DNA of 5,861 bases from REEB470 sp032117095 (GTDB taxonomy: Bacteria; Bacillota; Bacilli; Paenibacillales; YIM-B00363), in NCBI GenBank assembly GCA_032117095.1, contig JAULZZ010000070.1, positions 1 to 5,861 on the forward strand. Direction: 5' to 3'. The translations under genes and the position numbers were made by a program. Under the pieces are notes generated by a model. The model worked only from the letters and a program-made list of their open reading frames with translations. It had not been told where the DNA came from and did not search any database. Positions 1 to 5,837 of this stretch are shown here, piece by piece. Within the stretch, counting starts at the first letter, position 1. Each line of letters begins with the position of its first letter.

Positions 1-1200
1 AAGGATATCGAAGAAAAATCGTCGAGCGAACCGTTCAACTATGCCGATGAAAACTACGATTACGAAGTGCGCATTCAAGAGATCGAGCGATTGCCATGGA
101 CACGTGACGATTTCCTCTACGTGTATGCGGAGGTGACCAATCGCAGTCTCGGGGTAGCCCCCGTGCCCACATGGGACGGGAAAGTATGGTTCGATGGCAT
201 CGCGACGAAGAAGACCGACTTGAGTTTGATTAACATCAACAACCCCAGCGCACTCGCCCCAGGAGAAAAGGTGCAGCTCATTTATCGGGGGAATTTGTCC
301 TTTACCCAAAAATACAAAAAGCTCAACATTCAGTTGACGAACAAAGTCAACGAAGAAATTGTCGACGTATTGCAAGCCGTCGATACGCGCAGTGTGGGCA
401 GTTCGACATTGGCAACGTTGCAACCCAAATACATCGTCGTCCCCGAAGGCATCCGCTCAGAATTGACGGTAATCGGCACACGGATTTATCAGTCGGATAC
501 GAATGACCTCGTCTATACCCAAATGGAATGGATCAACCAAGAGACGCGTCAAGCGACTCCGCCGGCATTTTATGCGTATTATCGTACACAAGACGGATCG
601 ACGTATCCTGCGACGATCGTGCATACCGCCAACAAAATCGGGCCACAGCAAAAAACTTTATTGAGCATGCGCAGCACATTTTCCAAAAATATCAAACGCG
701 ACAACATGCAGTTGTTCGTCGGCCTCGGACTAAAAGGAACAGCACTGGCCAATCAAGGGGAAGCGCTCGATGGGTACGTCAATCTCCGCGCGATGACGCT
801 AGGCTTTGAAACGTCCGATGTGAAGAACAATTTGTCAAACTTGTTCCTGCGCCCTTACACATTTTCCGTTTCTCAATACATCGTGACGCCGACGAGTGGC
901 AGTACATTCGACCTCAAAATGACATACAAACTCGATCGAAGCACGGATTATGTGGAATACCCGCCAGATAAGAAGTTGCTTTTCGAAATTAAAGATGTGT
1001 GGACAGGGAACACGGGGGTAGAAGAAGTGATCTTAGATGGCGAAAAAGCATTGAAATTGGGCACGGAAGAAATCACCATAAAATTTGACAACGTGAATCT
1101 CGTCACCTTTCAAACGTACTCGATCCGTGTATATGAGCTAGTGGACAAACAAAAACGTCTGCTTGCCGAAACGACAGGAAAGTGGTTCACCCAATATTAA
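1..1200 (+). CDS. Unrecognised beta-rich repeat-domain protein, 5' end missing
   Basis: The frame is open from the first base and ends with TAA at 1198-1200, giving 399 visible residues. The only early start candidate, GTG at 67, has no ribosome site and the residues before it look like protein, so the true start lies left of the window. I do not recognise the family. The sequence alternates hydrophobic and polar residues, is rich in T, V and N, and has no membrane segment or cysteine in the visible part, which suggests stacked beta-sandwich domains. By eye there are about three diverged copies of one unit: an edge strand near residue 22, 154 and 303; a strand ending in N or a similar residue near 38-47, 170-179 and 320; and a closing pair of strands after a G/P turn (LAPGEK near 85, IGPQQK near 213, LGTEE near 353). 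YIVVP at 144 and YIVTP at 293 mark domain junctions. An extracellular or cell-wall location is plausible but unproven because the N-terminus is missing. No clear terminator follows. Confidence 0.8.
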   Translation, partial: KDIEEKSSSEPFNYADENYDYEVRIQEIERLPWTRDDFLYVYAEVTNRSLGVAPVPTWDGKVWFDGIATKKTDLSLININNPSALAPGEKVQLIYRGNLSFTQKYKKLNIQLTNKVNEEIVDVLQAVDTRSVGSSTLATLQPKYIVVPEGIRSELTVIGTRIYQSDTNDLVYTQMEWINQETRQATPPAFYAYYRTQDGSTYPATIVHTANKIGPQQKTLLSMRSTFSKNIKRDNMQLFVGLGLKGTALANQGEALDGYVNLRAMTLGFETSDVKNNLSNLFLRPYTFSVSQYIVTPTSGSTFDLKMTYKLDRSTDYVEYPPDKKLLFEIKDVWTGNTGVEEVILDGEKALKLGTEEITIKFDNVNLVTFQTYSIRVYELVDKQKRLLAETTGKWFTQY

Positions 1201-1282
1201 AAGCAGGAACGTACGCCACGTCAAACTCAGTTGCTTTGGGGGGGATGCTACGTACGTAACCATGCGTGCGGACGTCTGTGCC

Positions 1283-1312
1283 TTTCCATGTTGTTTTGCG
1301 TTATGGTAAAAT
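1283..1312 (+). promoter_or_regulatory. Extended -10 sigma-A type promoter for ricF
   Basis: TAAAAT at 1307-1312 is preceded by TGG (1304-1306), an extended -10 element. TTTCCA at 1283-1288, 18 nt upstream, matches four of six bases of the -35 consensus. Transcription would begin near 1319, leaving a leader of about 65 nt before the ricF ATG at 1384. It is the best promoter in the gap between the left-hand gene and ricF, and it argues that ricF is not simply read from the upstream gene. Confidence 0.6.
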
Positions 1313-1383
1313 ACAAGCATATACGGTGTCTTTTTCGGTATTCTCGCTACAATGTTCGTTTAGATGAAGGGATGGGCGAGAAG

Positions 1384-1830
1384 ATGAATGGGGCTGCATT
1401 GCAGGCGTTGGACCACGTGGTCATTTTGGAAAAAGCCGATGCATTGGCGCAAGCGTTGTTACAGTCGTACGAGTTGCGACAGTATGTCACTTCTAAAGAA
1501 ACCATGGAACAAGACGTGTCGGCGTCGCAGTGGCGACAGCAGATGATGCGCGCCAAGGAACGATTTGAGGAGGCACAGCGCTTTGGGCATTTCCACCCAA
1601 ACTACCATGAAGCCTTAGAAAATATGCAAGAAATAGAACGATTAGCCATGGAAATTCCAGCAGTACGCACGTGGAAGGACGCAGAATTGGCGTTGGATAT
1701 GCTGTTGTATCGGGTATCCCAGTTGCTCGCCGAGGCGGTCAGTCCGTCTATTAAAGTCCCCAGTAATTTTCCCGAAGTAGGAAAACAGGGCGGTGGGTGT
1801 GGGTCTGGCGGGTCTTGCCAATGTGGCTAA
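1384..1830 (+). CDS. ricF: RicF/YlbF-family RNase Y accessory factor
   Basis: This 148-residue protein matches YlbF (RicF) of Bacillus in length, helical character and tail. The central stretch around residues 57-82 (AKERFEEAQRFGHFHPNYHE) resembles the conserved YlbF core, and the C-terminus ends in GGGCGSGGSCQCG. Its only cysteines are Cys139, Cys145 and Cys147 (C-X5-C-X-C). In B. subtilis, RicF joins RicA (YmcA) and RicT (YaaT) in a cytoplasmic complex carrying [4Fe-4S] clusters. That complex modulates RNase Y mRNA processing and affects competence, biofilm formation and sporulation. RicA and RicT are not in this window. ATG 1384 was chosen because it gives the family length and has GAAGGG (1366-1371) 12 nt upstream, a rather long spacing. 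ATG 1372 is in frame but abuts that site. The frame stays open upstream to 1231, but that part is Cys/Arg-rich and unlike the family. ylbG follows after 178 nt. Confidence 0.9.
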   Translation: MNGAALQALDHVVILEKADALAQALLQSYELRQYVTSKETMEQDVSASQWRQQMMRAKERFEEAQRFGHFHPNYHEALENMQEIERLAMEIPAVRTWKDAELALDMLLYRVSQLLAEAVSPSIKVPSNFPEVGKQGGGCGSGGSCQCG

Positions 1831-1995
1831 TACGAAACACATACACATCGGCGAAAGATGCGTTTGTTTACGGCAAGGTTTTTTTACAAATTGGGGGATA
1901 GAGGTACCCCGTATGGATTGCAATCAAGTTTTGTATCATGTACGACGCTAATTTTTTGAGGTTGGTAGGCGGTGCGCTCCGACGTGGAGGCATCA

Positions 1996-2003
1996 GGGGG
2001 GGA
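1996..2003 (+). promoter_or_regulatory. Ribosome binding site fixing the ylbG GTG start
   Basis: A G7 run followed by AG (GGGGGGGAG read from 1996) lies five bases before GTG at 2009. It supports GTG as the ylbG start; no in-frame ATG in this part of the gene would keep the conserved N-terminus. Confidence 0.7.
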
Positions 2004-2008
2004 GAACC

Positions 2009-2257
2009 GTGATTACACCGCGTGCAGGATGGATTGTTTGGCTAGACAGCCCAGGGGTTGCTCGGCAGTTAGAGAAATACGGACACGTGCATTACGTGTC
2101 CAAACGGATGCACTATGCGGTGTTGTATGTGAACGAAGAAGAGGCGGTTGCAGTACGCACCAAACTGCTCCGCTTGCCGTTTGTCCAAAAAGTAGAGCCA
2201 TCGTATCGGGTGCAGTATGCGCATATGGAAATTCAGCACGTCAAATTTAAAGGGTGA
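2009..2257 (+). CDS. ylbG: YlbG family protein (DUF2129), function unknown
   Basis: This 82-residue protein closely resembles Bacillus YlbG. It has an N-terminal GWIVWLDS stretch (residues 7-14), then HYVSKRMHYAVLYV at 28-41, and FVQKVEPSYR at 58-67. These are hallmark blocks of the DUF2129 family of small cytoplasmic proteins, for which I know no proven biochemical role. There is no signal peptide, membrane segment or cysteine. The start is GTG at 2009, placed by a strong G-rich ribosome site. In Bacillus, ylbG lies next to ylbF; that neighbourhood is kept here, although a 178-nt gap separates the two. The stop at 2255-2257 is 18 nt before the rph start, so ylbG is probably the first gene of a ylbG-rph-rdgB transcript. 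That linkage hints at a role near RNA metabolism, but only by association. Confidence 0.92.
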   Translation: MITPRAGWIVWLDSPGVARQLEKYGHVHYVSKRMHYAVLYVNEEEAVAVRTKLLRLPFVQKVEPSYRVQYAHMEIQHVKFKG

Positions 2258-2263
2258 TCAATG

Positions 2264-2271
2264 AGGAGGGG
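2264..2271 (+). promoter_or_regulatory. Strong Shine-Dalgarno deciding the rph start
   Basis: AGGAGGGG at 2264-2271 is a near-perfect ribosome site. It lies inside the codons that follow the in-frame ATG at 2261, so that ATG is unlikely to be used. Counting from AGGAGG (2264-2269), ATG 2276 is 6 nt away and ATG 2273 only 3 nt. Confidence 0.8.
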
Positions 2272-2275
2272 CATG

Positions 2276-3031
2276 ATGCGAACAGATGGCCGATCCAGCG
2301 AGGCGTTGCGGCCGCTCCAACTGCTTCCACATACGAATGCGTATGCGGAGGGGTCGGTGACGATCACGCTCGGAGGGACGACAGTACTTTGCACGGCAAC
2401 CGTCGAAAACAAGGTGCCCGCTTTTTTGCGTGGCAAAGGACAAGGGTGGGTACATGCAGAATATGCAATGTTGCCACGTGCAACACACGAACGTACCGTA
2501 CGTGAAGCGGTGAGAGGAAAGCTGGGAGGGCGTACGTTAGAAATCCAACGTTTGATCGGTCGTTCTTTGCGCGCAGTGACGAATTTAGAGGCGCTCGGTC
2601 CTCGTACGATTGTCGTGGATTGTGACGTGTTACAAGCCGATGGCAGTACCCGCACAGTGGCCACGACGGGGGCATTCGTCGCTTTTGCTTTGGCGGTGCA
2701 TCGACTCGCCTGTAACGGAGTATCGTTCGTATCGTACCCGATCGAAGCGTATTTGGCGGCGGTGAGCGTAGGCGTCGTGTGCGGACAAACGATGGTCGAT
2801 CTGACGTATGCAGAAGACCACACCGCCGATGTCGATGTGAACGTCGTGATGACAGGGGGAGGCGACCTTGTTGAAGTCCAAGGGACAGGGGAACGTACGA
2901 CATTTTCGCGGACGAAACTGCTTTCCATGCTCGATTGTGCCCATGCTGCGATTGCACAGCTCGTGACCGCACAAGGCGAAGTGCTCGGGGGTGCGGGAAC
3001 AAAAATCGGGACAAAGGAACAGCGCCAATGA
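2276..3031 (+). CDS. rph: Ribonuclease PH
   Basis: RNase PH is a cytoplasmic hexameric phosphorolytic 3'-5' exoribonuclease. It uses inorganic phosphate to trim the 3' ends of tRNA precursors, releasing nucleoside diphosphates. The 251-residue product is close to the usual 240-255. It begins MRTDGR, like the family's MR.DGR start. Other family blocks are FLRGKGQGWVHAEYAMLPRAT (about 50-70), GGRTLEIQRLIGRSLRA (84-100), ADGSTRT with the phosphate-binding Arg126, and YAEDHTADVDVNVVMTG (178-194), which carries the conserved acidic metal residues. The usual DGGTRT motif reads DGSTRT here, a mild change. ATG 2276 is preferred over 2261 and 2273 because of the ribosome site at 2264-2271 and family alignment. 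The stop overlaps the rdgB start in ATGA, which suggests translational coupling. Pairing rph with rdgB is common in Bacillota, for example rph-ysnA in B. subtilis. Confidence 0.97.
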   Translation: MRTDGRSSEALRPLQLLPHTNAYAEGSVTITLGGTTVLCTATVENKVPAFLRGKGQGWVHAEYAMLPRATHERTVREAVRGKLGGRTLEIQRLIGRSLRAVTNLEALGPRTIVVDCDVLQADGSTRTVATTGAFVAFALAVHRLACNGVSFVSYPIEAYLAAVSVGVVCGQTMVDLTYAEDHTADVDVNVVMTGGGDLVEVQGTGERTTFSRTKLLSMLDCAHAAIAQLVTAQGEVLGGAGTKIGTKEQRQ

Positions 3032-3687
3032 ATGGATTACGCGAGACAAACCGACTCGTTATCGCGACAAAAAATGCAGGGAAATTGCTGGAATACCGAC
3101 ATTTTTTGGCGCCGTTGGGGTATACGTTGCTTCCAATGACTGATCTAAAAGAAGTTCAAAATATCGACATCGCAGAAGTGGGGACGACACTTCGTGAGAA
3201 CGCCTTGATCAAAGCGCAAACGATCGCTGGCGTCATCGGCACACCCGTGTTGGCAGATGATTCGGGATTGTTCGTAGAGGCGTTGGACGGCGCACCGGGC
3301 GTTTATTCCGCCCGTTATGCGGGGGAGAAGGCATCGGATGCGTTGAACGCTATGAAGTTACAGGCGGAGCTGCAACGTGTCGTCGGGCATCCGCAACAAC
3401 GTGGCGCAGTGTCCGTGTGGGGGACCGCTTCGTTTCGTTGTGCGGTAGTGTTGTATTCCCCGACGGATGACCGTACGATCGCCGCAGAAGGGGCATGTCA
3501 AGGATGGATCACCGATCGTCCGTATGGGCATCACGGGTTTGGCTATGACCCTTATTTTTATGTAGACAATCATCGGTGCACGACGGCCCAAATGACCGTG
3601 GAACAAAAACAACAGATGAGCCACCGCGGAGAAGCGATGCGCCACCTGTTGCACCAAATGAAAAAAGTCGGCCATTTTTTATGTTAA
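3028..3687 (+). CDS. rdgB: RdgB/HAM1-type dITP/XTP pyrophosphatase
   Basis: This enzyme hydrolyses non-canonical purine triphosphates (ITP, dITP, XTP) to monophosphate and pyrophosphate, keeping deaminated bases out of DNA and RNA. The 219-residue protein shows the family motifs: VIATKNAGKLLEY (11-23, with T14, N16 and K19), ENALIKA (57-63), LADDSGL (75-81, with the catalytic acidic pair), APGVYSARYAG (89-99), HGFGYDPYF (169-177) and MSHRGEA (197-203). It is longer than the roughly 198-residue B. subtilis YsnA. Part of the extra length lies around residues 121-136, before the conserved FRCAV strand. ATG 3028 overlaps the rph stop by ATGA and has AAAGGA (3013-3018) 9 nt upstream. The frame continues upstream to GTG 2935, but that stretch lies wholly inside rph and is unlike the family. 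The stop codon lies in the loop of the downstream terminator hairpin. Confidence 0.96.
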   Translation: MNGLRETNRLVIATKNAGKLLEYRHFLAPLGYTLLPMTDLKEVQNIDIAEVGTTLRENALIKAQTIAGVIGTPVLADDSGLFVEALDGAPGVYSARYAGEKASDALNAMKLQAELQRVVGHPQQRGAVSVWGTASFRCAVVLYSPTDDRTIAAEGACQGWITDRPYGHHGFGYDPYFYVDNHRCTTAQMTVEQKQQMSHRGEAMRHLLHQMKKVGHFLC

Positions 3688-3710
3688 TGCATAAAAAATG
3701 GCTTTTTTTT
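3671..3710 (+). terminator. Rho-independent terminator, probably bidirectional
   Basis: GCCATTTTTTATG (3671-3683) pairs perfectly with CATAAAAAATGGC (3690-3702) around a six-base loop. Eight T residues follow at 3703-3710, a standard terminator for rdgB. On the other strand the same hairpin is followed by CGAC and then six T residues (complement of 3661-3666). It starts about 27 nt beyond the asnB stop, so it can serve both converging genes. The rdgB stop codon (3685-3687) sits in the loop, and the last rdgB codons form the left arm. Confidence 0.9.
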
Positions 3711-3729
3711 CGTGCGATGACTGTATTTT

Positions 3730-5571
3730 TTATGAGACGATGCGCACCCGATACGCCGTGAGCCAGATGTGTACTTGTAGCAAATACGCAAACAGCTGGG
3801 GACCGGACATGAGTTGACCAAACCAAGGCAGATGCATTTGTGATGCTGGCAATTCGGTCAATTGACGAATGTGTTCTGTGTGTAGCAATGCACACAGGGG
3901 AGACGTTTTCTCTGCGAGGATCGTGCAAAGTGCCGTGCGTACGCCCTCTGTATAGGCAGGATGATGTGTTTTCGGATAAGGGCTTTTTTGGCGATATAAG
4001 ATGTCCGACGGCAACGTCCCGTGCAGCGCCTCGCGCAAAATCCCTTTTGGATGTTTTCCGTGCATTTTCATTTCCCAAGGGATATTATACACGTATTCGA
4101 CCAAACGATGGTCGCAGTAAGGGACGCGAATTTCTAAGCCACATGCCATGCTCATGCGATCTTTGCGCTCCAATAAAGTAGGCATAAATCGCGTGAGGTT
4201 CAAATGGTGCATCGTGCGGATGCGTGCCGCATGCGTGTCTTGTTCGCGTGGGAGTGAAGGGACGTCTTGGATCGCCTCCTGATAACGGTCTTGTACATAG
4301 GCTGTCGGACGAATCCACGCATGCAAACTCGGATGAATGAGCTGTGCACGCAAGGACAGGGCGTTTGCCCATGGAAATGTCGCAGCAGTAAGCGCATCTT
4401 GGCGATGGAACCAAGGATATCCTCCGAACAATTCATCGGCAGCCTCTCCAGACAACGCGACACGTGCGTGTTGCCGGATCGCACGACAAAACAACAACAG
4501 GGACGCATCAACATCGGCCATCCCCGGTGCATCCCGAGCGATGACCGCATCGTGCAATGCGTTGAGGAGAGCAGGGGTATCGAGCGTGATGCGCGTGTGG
4601 TGCGTGTGACTATGAGCGATCATTTTGTCGATCCACGGTTCATCGGACCCAGGGGTGTAGGCAGACGGACGAAAGTGTGTGTCTTGTTCCGCATAATTCA
4701 CCGAAAACGTGCGCACTTGTGCCGTATACGCCGCAGAAGCGATGGCGGTGAGTGCGCTCGAATCCAACCCACCAGAAAGCAACGTACATACGGGAACATC
4801 GGCTACGAGTTGGCGCGAGACGGTATCGTGGAGCAACGTACGAATTGTGTTTGCTGTCGTTTGTGCATCGTCGGGATGTTCGTGTGCTTCGAGTCGCCAG
4901 TAGGTGCGCTTGCGTATGCCATTGCGATCAAAGCGGACGATGCCACCTGCCTTGACTTCATGCATCCCGCGGTAGAGCGCATGCCCTGGCGTGCGCGCTG
5001 GTCCTAAGGCGAGCACTTCGGCGAGTCCTTCGGCATCGACAGATGCTTCCATTTGGGGGTGAGCCAGTAGCGCTTTTTGCTCGGAGCCAAAGAGGAACCC
5101 CATCGGATCGATCGAGGCATAAAACAACGGTTTGACCCCTAACCGATCGCGACAAAGCCAGACAGCCTCTTCACGGGGATTCCACAGTGCAAAAGCAAAA
5201 ATGCCATTGAGACGCGTGACGACGGCTTCTCCCCACTCGATTGCTCCGACCAACAACACTTCCGTGTCACAAGACGTGTAAAAGACGTGCCCTAAGGCGA
5301 TGAGTTGTTGTCTTATTTCTGGCGCATTGTAGAGTTCGCCGTTGTACACGATGCCATACGTATGCCCACCATACGTACGAATCATCGGTTGTTTTCCGAG
5401 CAATGGATCGATAATACTCAGTCGACGATGTCCAAACGTCACGTAGGGGTTCGTCCAAATGCCCGCATCATCGGGTCCGCGTGGCGCGAGTGTTGCATTC
5501 ATGCGTGCGACGATTTCCGTCTGCGGTCCTTCTGATGCCGTAAAATCGACCCAACCGGTAATTCCACACAT
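3730..5571 (-). CDS. asnB: Asparagine synthetase (glutamine-hydrolysing), AsnO/YisO type
   Basis: This cytoplasmic enzyme converts aspartate, glutamine and ATP to asparagine, glutamate, AMP and pyrophosphate. The 613-residue protein has the two expected domains. The N-terminal class II glutaminase (about 1-210) carries Cys2, the nucleophile once Met is removed, then RGPDDAG (31-37), HRRLSIID (48-55), YNGELYN (76-82), SCDTEVLL (100-107) and RDRLGVKPLFY (141-151). The synthetase domain carries the PP-loop LSGGLDSS (265-272), ALSGEAADELFGGYPWF (372-388) and ERKDRMSMACGLEIRVPYCDHRLVEY (from 468). From memory, the late blocks SPYPKTHHP (530-538) and PWFGQLMSGPQL (582-593) match B. subtilis AsnO (YisO), about 614 residues, better than AsnB or AsnH. 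The start is ATG 5569-5571 because Cys must follow Met and AAAGGGGG lies about 9 nt upstream. The frame runs upstream to 5610, but that start would bury the catalytic Cys. The gene converges on rdgB and stands alone. AsnO is linked to sporulation in B. subtilis. Confidence 0.96.
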   Translation of the reverse strand: MCGITGWVDFTASEGPQTEIVARMNATLAPRGPDDAGIWTNPYVTFGHRRLSIIDPLLGKQPMIRTYGGHTYGIVYNGELYNAPEIRQQLIALGHVFYTSCDTEVLLVGAIEWGEAVVTRLNGIFAFALWNPREEAVWLCRDRLGVKPLFYASIDPMGFLFGSEQKALLAHPQMEASVDAEGLAEVLALGPARTPGHALYRGMHEVKAGGIVRFDRNGIRKRTYWRLEAHEHPDDAQTTANTIRTLLHDTVSRQLVADVPVCTLLSGGLDSSALTAIASAAYTAQVRTFSVNYAEQDTHFRPSAYTPGSDEPWIDKMIAHSHTHHTRITLDTPALLNALHDAVIARDAPGMADVDASLLLFCRAIRQHARVALSGEAADELFGGYPWFHRQDALTAATFPWANALSLRAQLIHPSLHAWIRPTAYVQDRYQEAIQDVPSLPREQDTHAARIRTMHHLNLTRFMPTLLERKDRMSMACGLEIRVPYCDHRLVEYVYNIPWEMKMHGKHPKGILREALHGTLPSDILYRQKSPYPKTHHPAYTEGVRTALCTILAEKTSPLCALLHTEHIRQLTELPASQMHLPWFGQLMSGPQLFAYLLQVHIWLTAYRVRIVS

Positions 5572-5580
5572 CGTGTTGGT

Positions 5581-5588
5581 TCCCCCTT
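5581..5588 (-). promoter_or_regulatory. Ribosome binding site deciding the asnB start
   Basis: On the - strand AAAGGGGG lies 9 nt before ATG 5571-5569. It selects the ATG that places Cys directly after Met, as the class II glutaminase domain requires, over an in-frame ATG 13 codons upstream at 5610. Confidence 0.75.
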
Positions 5589-5759
5589 TGCTTGTTGCGT
5601 ACAGTCGCATGCAGGATACATATGCGAAGTGCGTGCAGAAGATGACAGCCCCAGAATGCGAATCACGATTTCAATCGATCGGATAAGCGATGTACGGCGC
5701 GTGTAGCCACCGTGCGTGTGCTCCACAGCGACGAGGGGGGGGACTTTTGAACAGGCGAT

Positions 5760-5777
5760 ACTAATACTAATACTAAT
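5760..5777. repeat. Three tandem copies of ACTAAT
   Basis: ACTAAT occurs three times head to tail at 5760-5765, 5766-5771 and 5772-5777 with no mismatch. Read from the - strand it is ATTAGT three times, which yields repeated TAGTAT boxes that resemble -10 elements. It lies about 190 nt upstream of the asnB start and 15-32 nt upstream of the -35 box of the divergent promoter. It could be a binding-site array or a slippage product. Confidence 0.75.
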
Positions 5778-5791
5778 TCCAAACAGATATA

Positions 5792-5820
5792 TCGACACAA
5801 TAACGCATGTGTGATACAAT
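5792..5820 (+). promoter_or_regulatory. Extended -10 promoter for the gene at the right edge
   Basis: TCGACA (5792-5797) matches five of six -35 consensus bases. It is exactly 17 nt from TACAAT (5815-5820), which also matches five of six and is preceded by TGA as an extended -10 element. Transcription would begin near 5827, only about 11 nt before ATG 5838. ACACA (5795-5799) and TGTGT (5808-5812) form a short inverted repeat, the first arm overlapping the -35 box and the second in the spacer, where a regulator could bind. The promoter points away from asnB. Confidence 0.7.
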
Positions 5821-5837
5821 GAATATGGGTGATGAAA

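Noticed and set aside
1198..1260. Terminator after the left-hand gene
   Set aside because: No hairpin followed by a T tract is present; only a short palindrome and a G7 run.
1231..1383. Upstream in-frame extension of ricF
   Set aside because: The extension (TTG at 1231) spans the promoter at 1283-1312, is Cys/Arg-rich and makes the protein about 50 residues longer than YlbF.
2233..3014. Two long - strand open frames (231 and 216 codons) opposite rph
   Set aside because: They lie wholly or almost wholly antisense to a well supported rph, have no family resemblance and read Arg/Pro/Ser-rich, as expected of antisense frames in CG-rich codons.
4267..5007. A 246-codon + strand frame opposite asnB
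   Set aside because: It is rich in Arg and Cys, has no recognisable motif or ribosome site, and overlaps conserved synthetase sequence on the other strand.
5757..5800. - strand promoter for asnB using TAGTAT boxes
   Set aside because: TAGTAT fits -10 only partly. The candidate -35 boxes (TTGTGT, TTGGAA) give spacings of 19 or 13 nt, so no pair is convincing.
5499..5819. 106-codon - strand frame upstream of and overlapping the asnB start
   Set aside because: It overlaps the conserved asnB N-terminus in another frame, has low-complexity Ile/Ser repeats from the hexamer array and shows no homology I recognise.
5572..5831. T-box or other amino-acid riboswitch before asnB
   Set aside because: The - strand has no T-box consensus (AGGGTGGNACCGCG) and no terminator or antiterminator pair; only short weak stems (for example TCGCAT/ATGCGA) are present.
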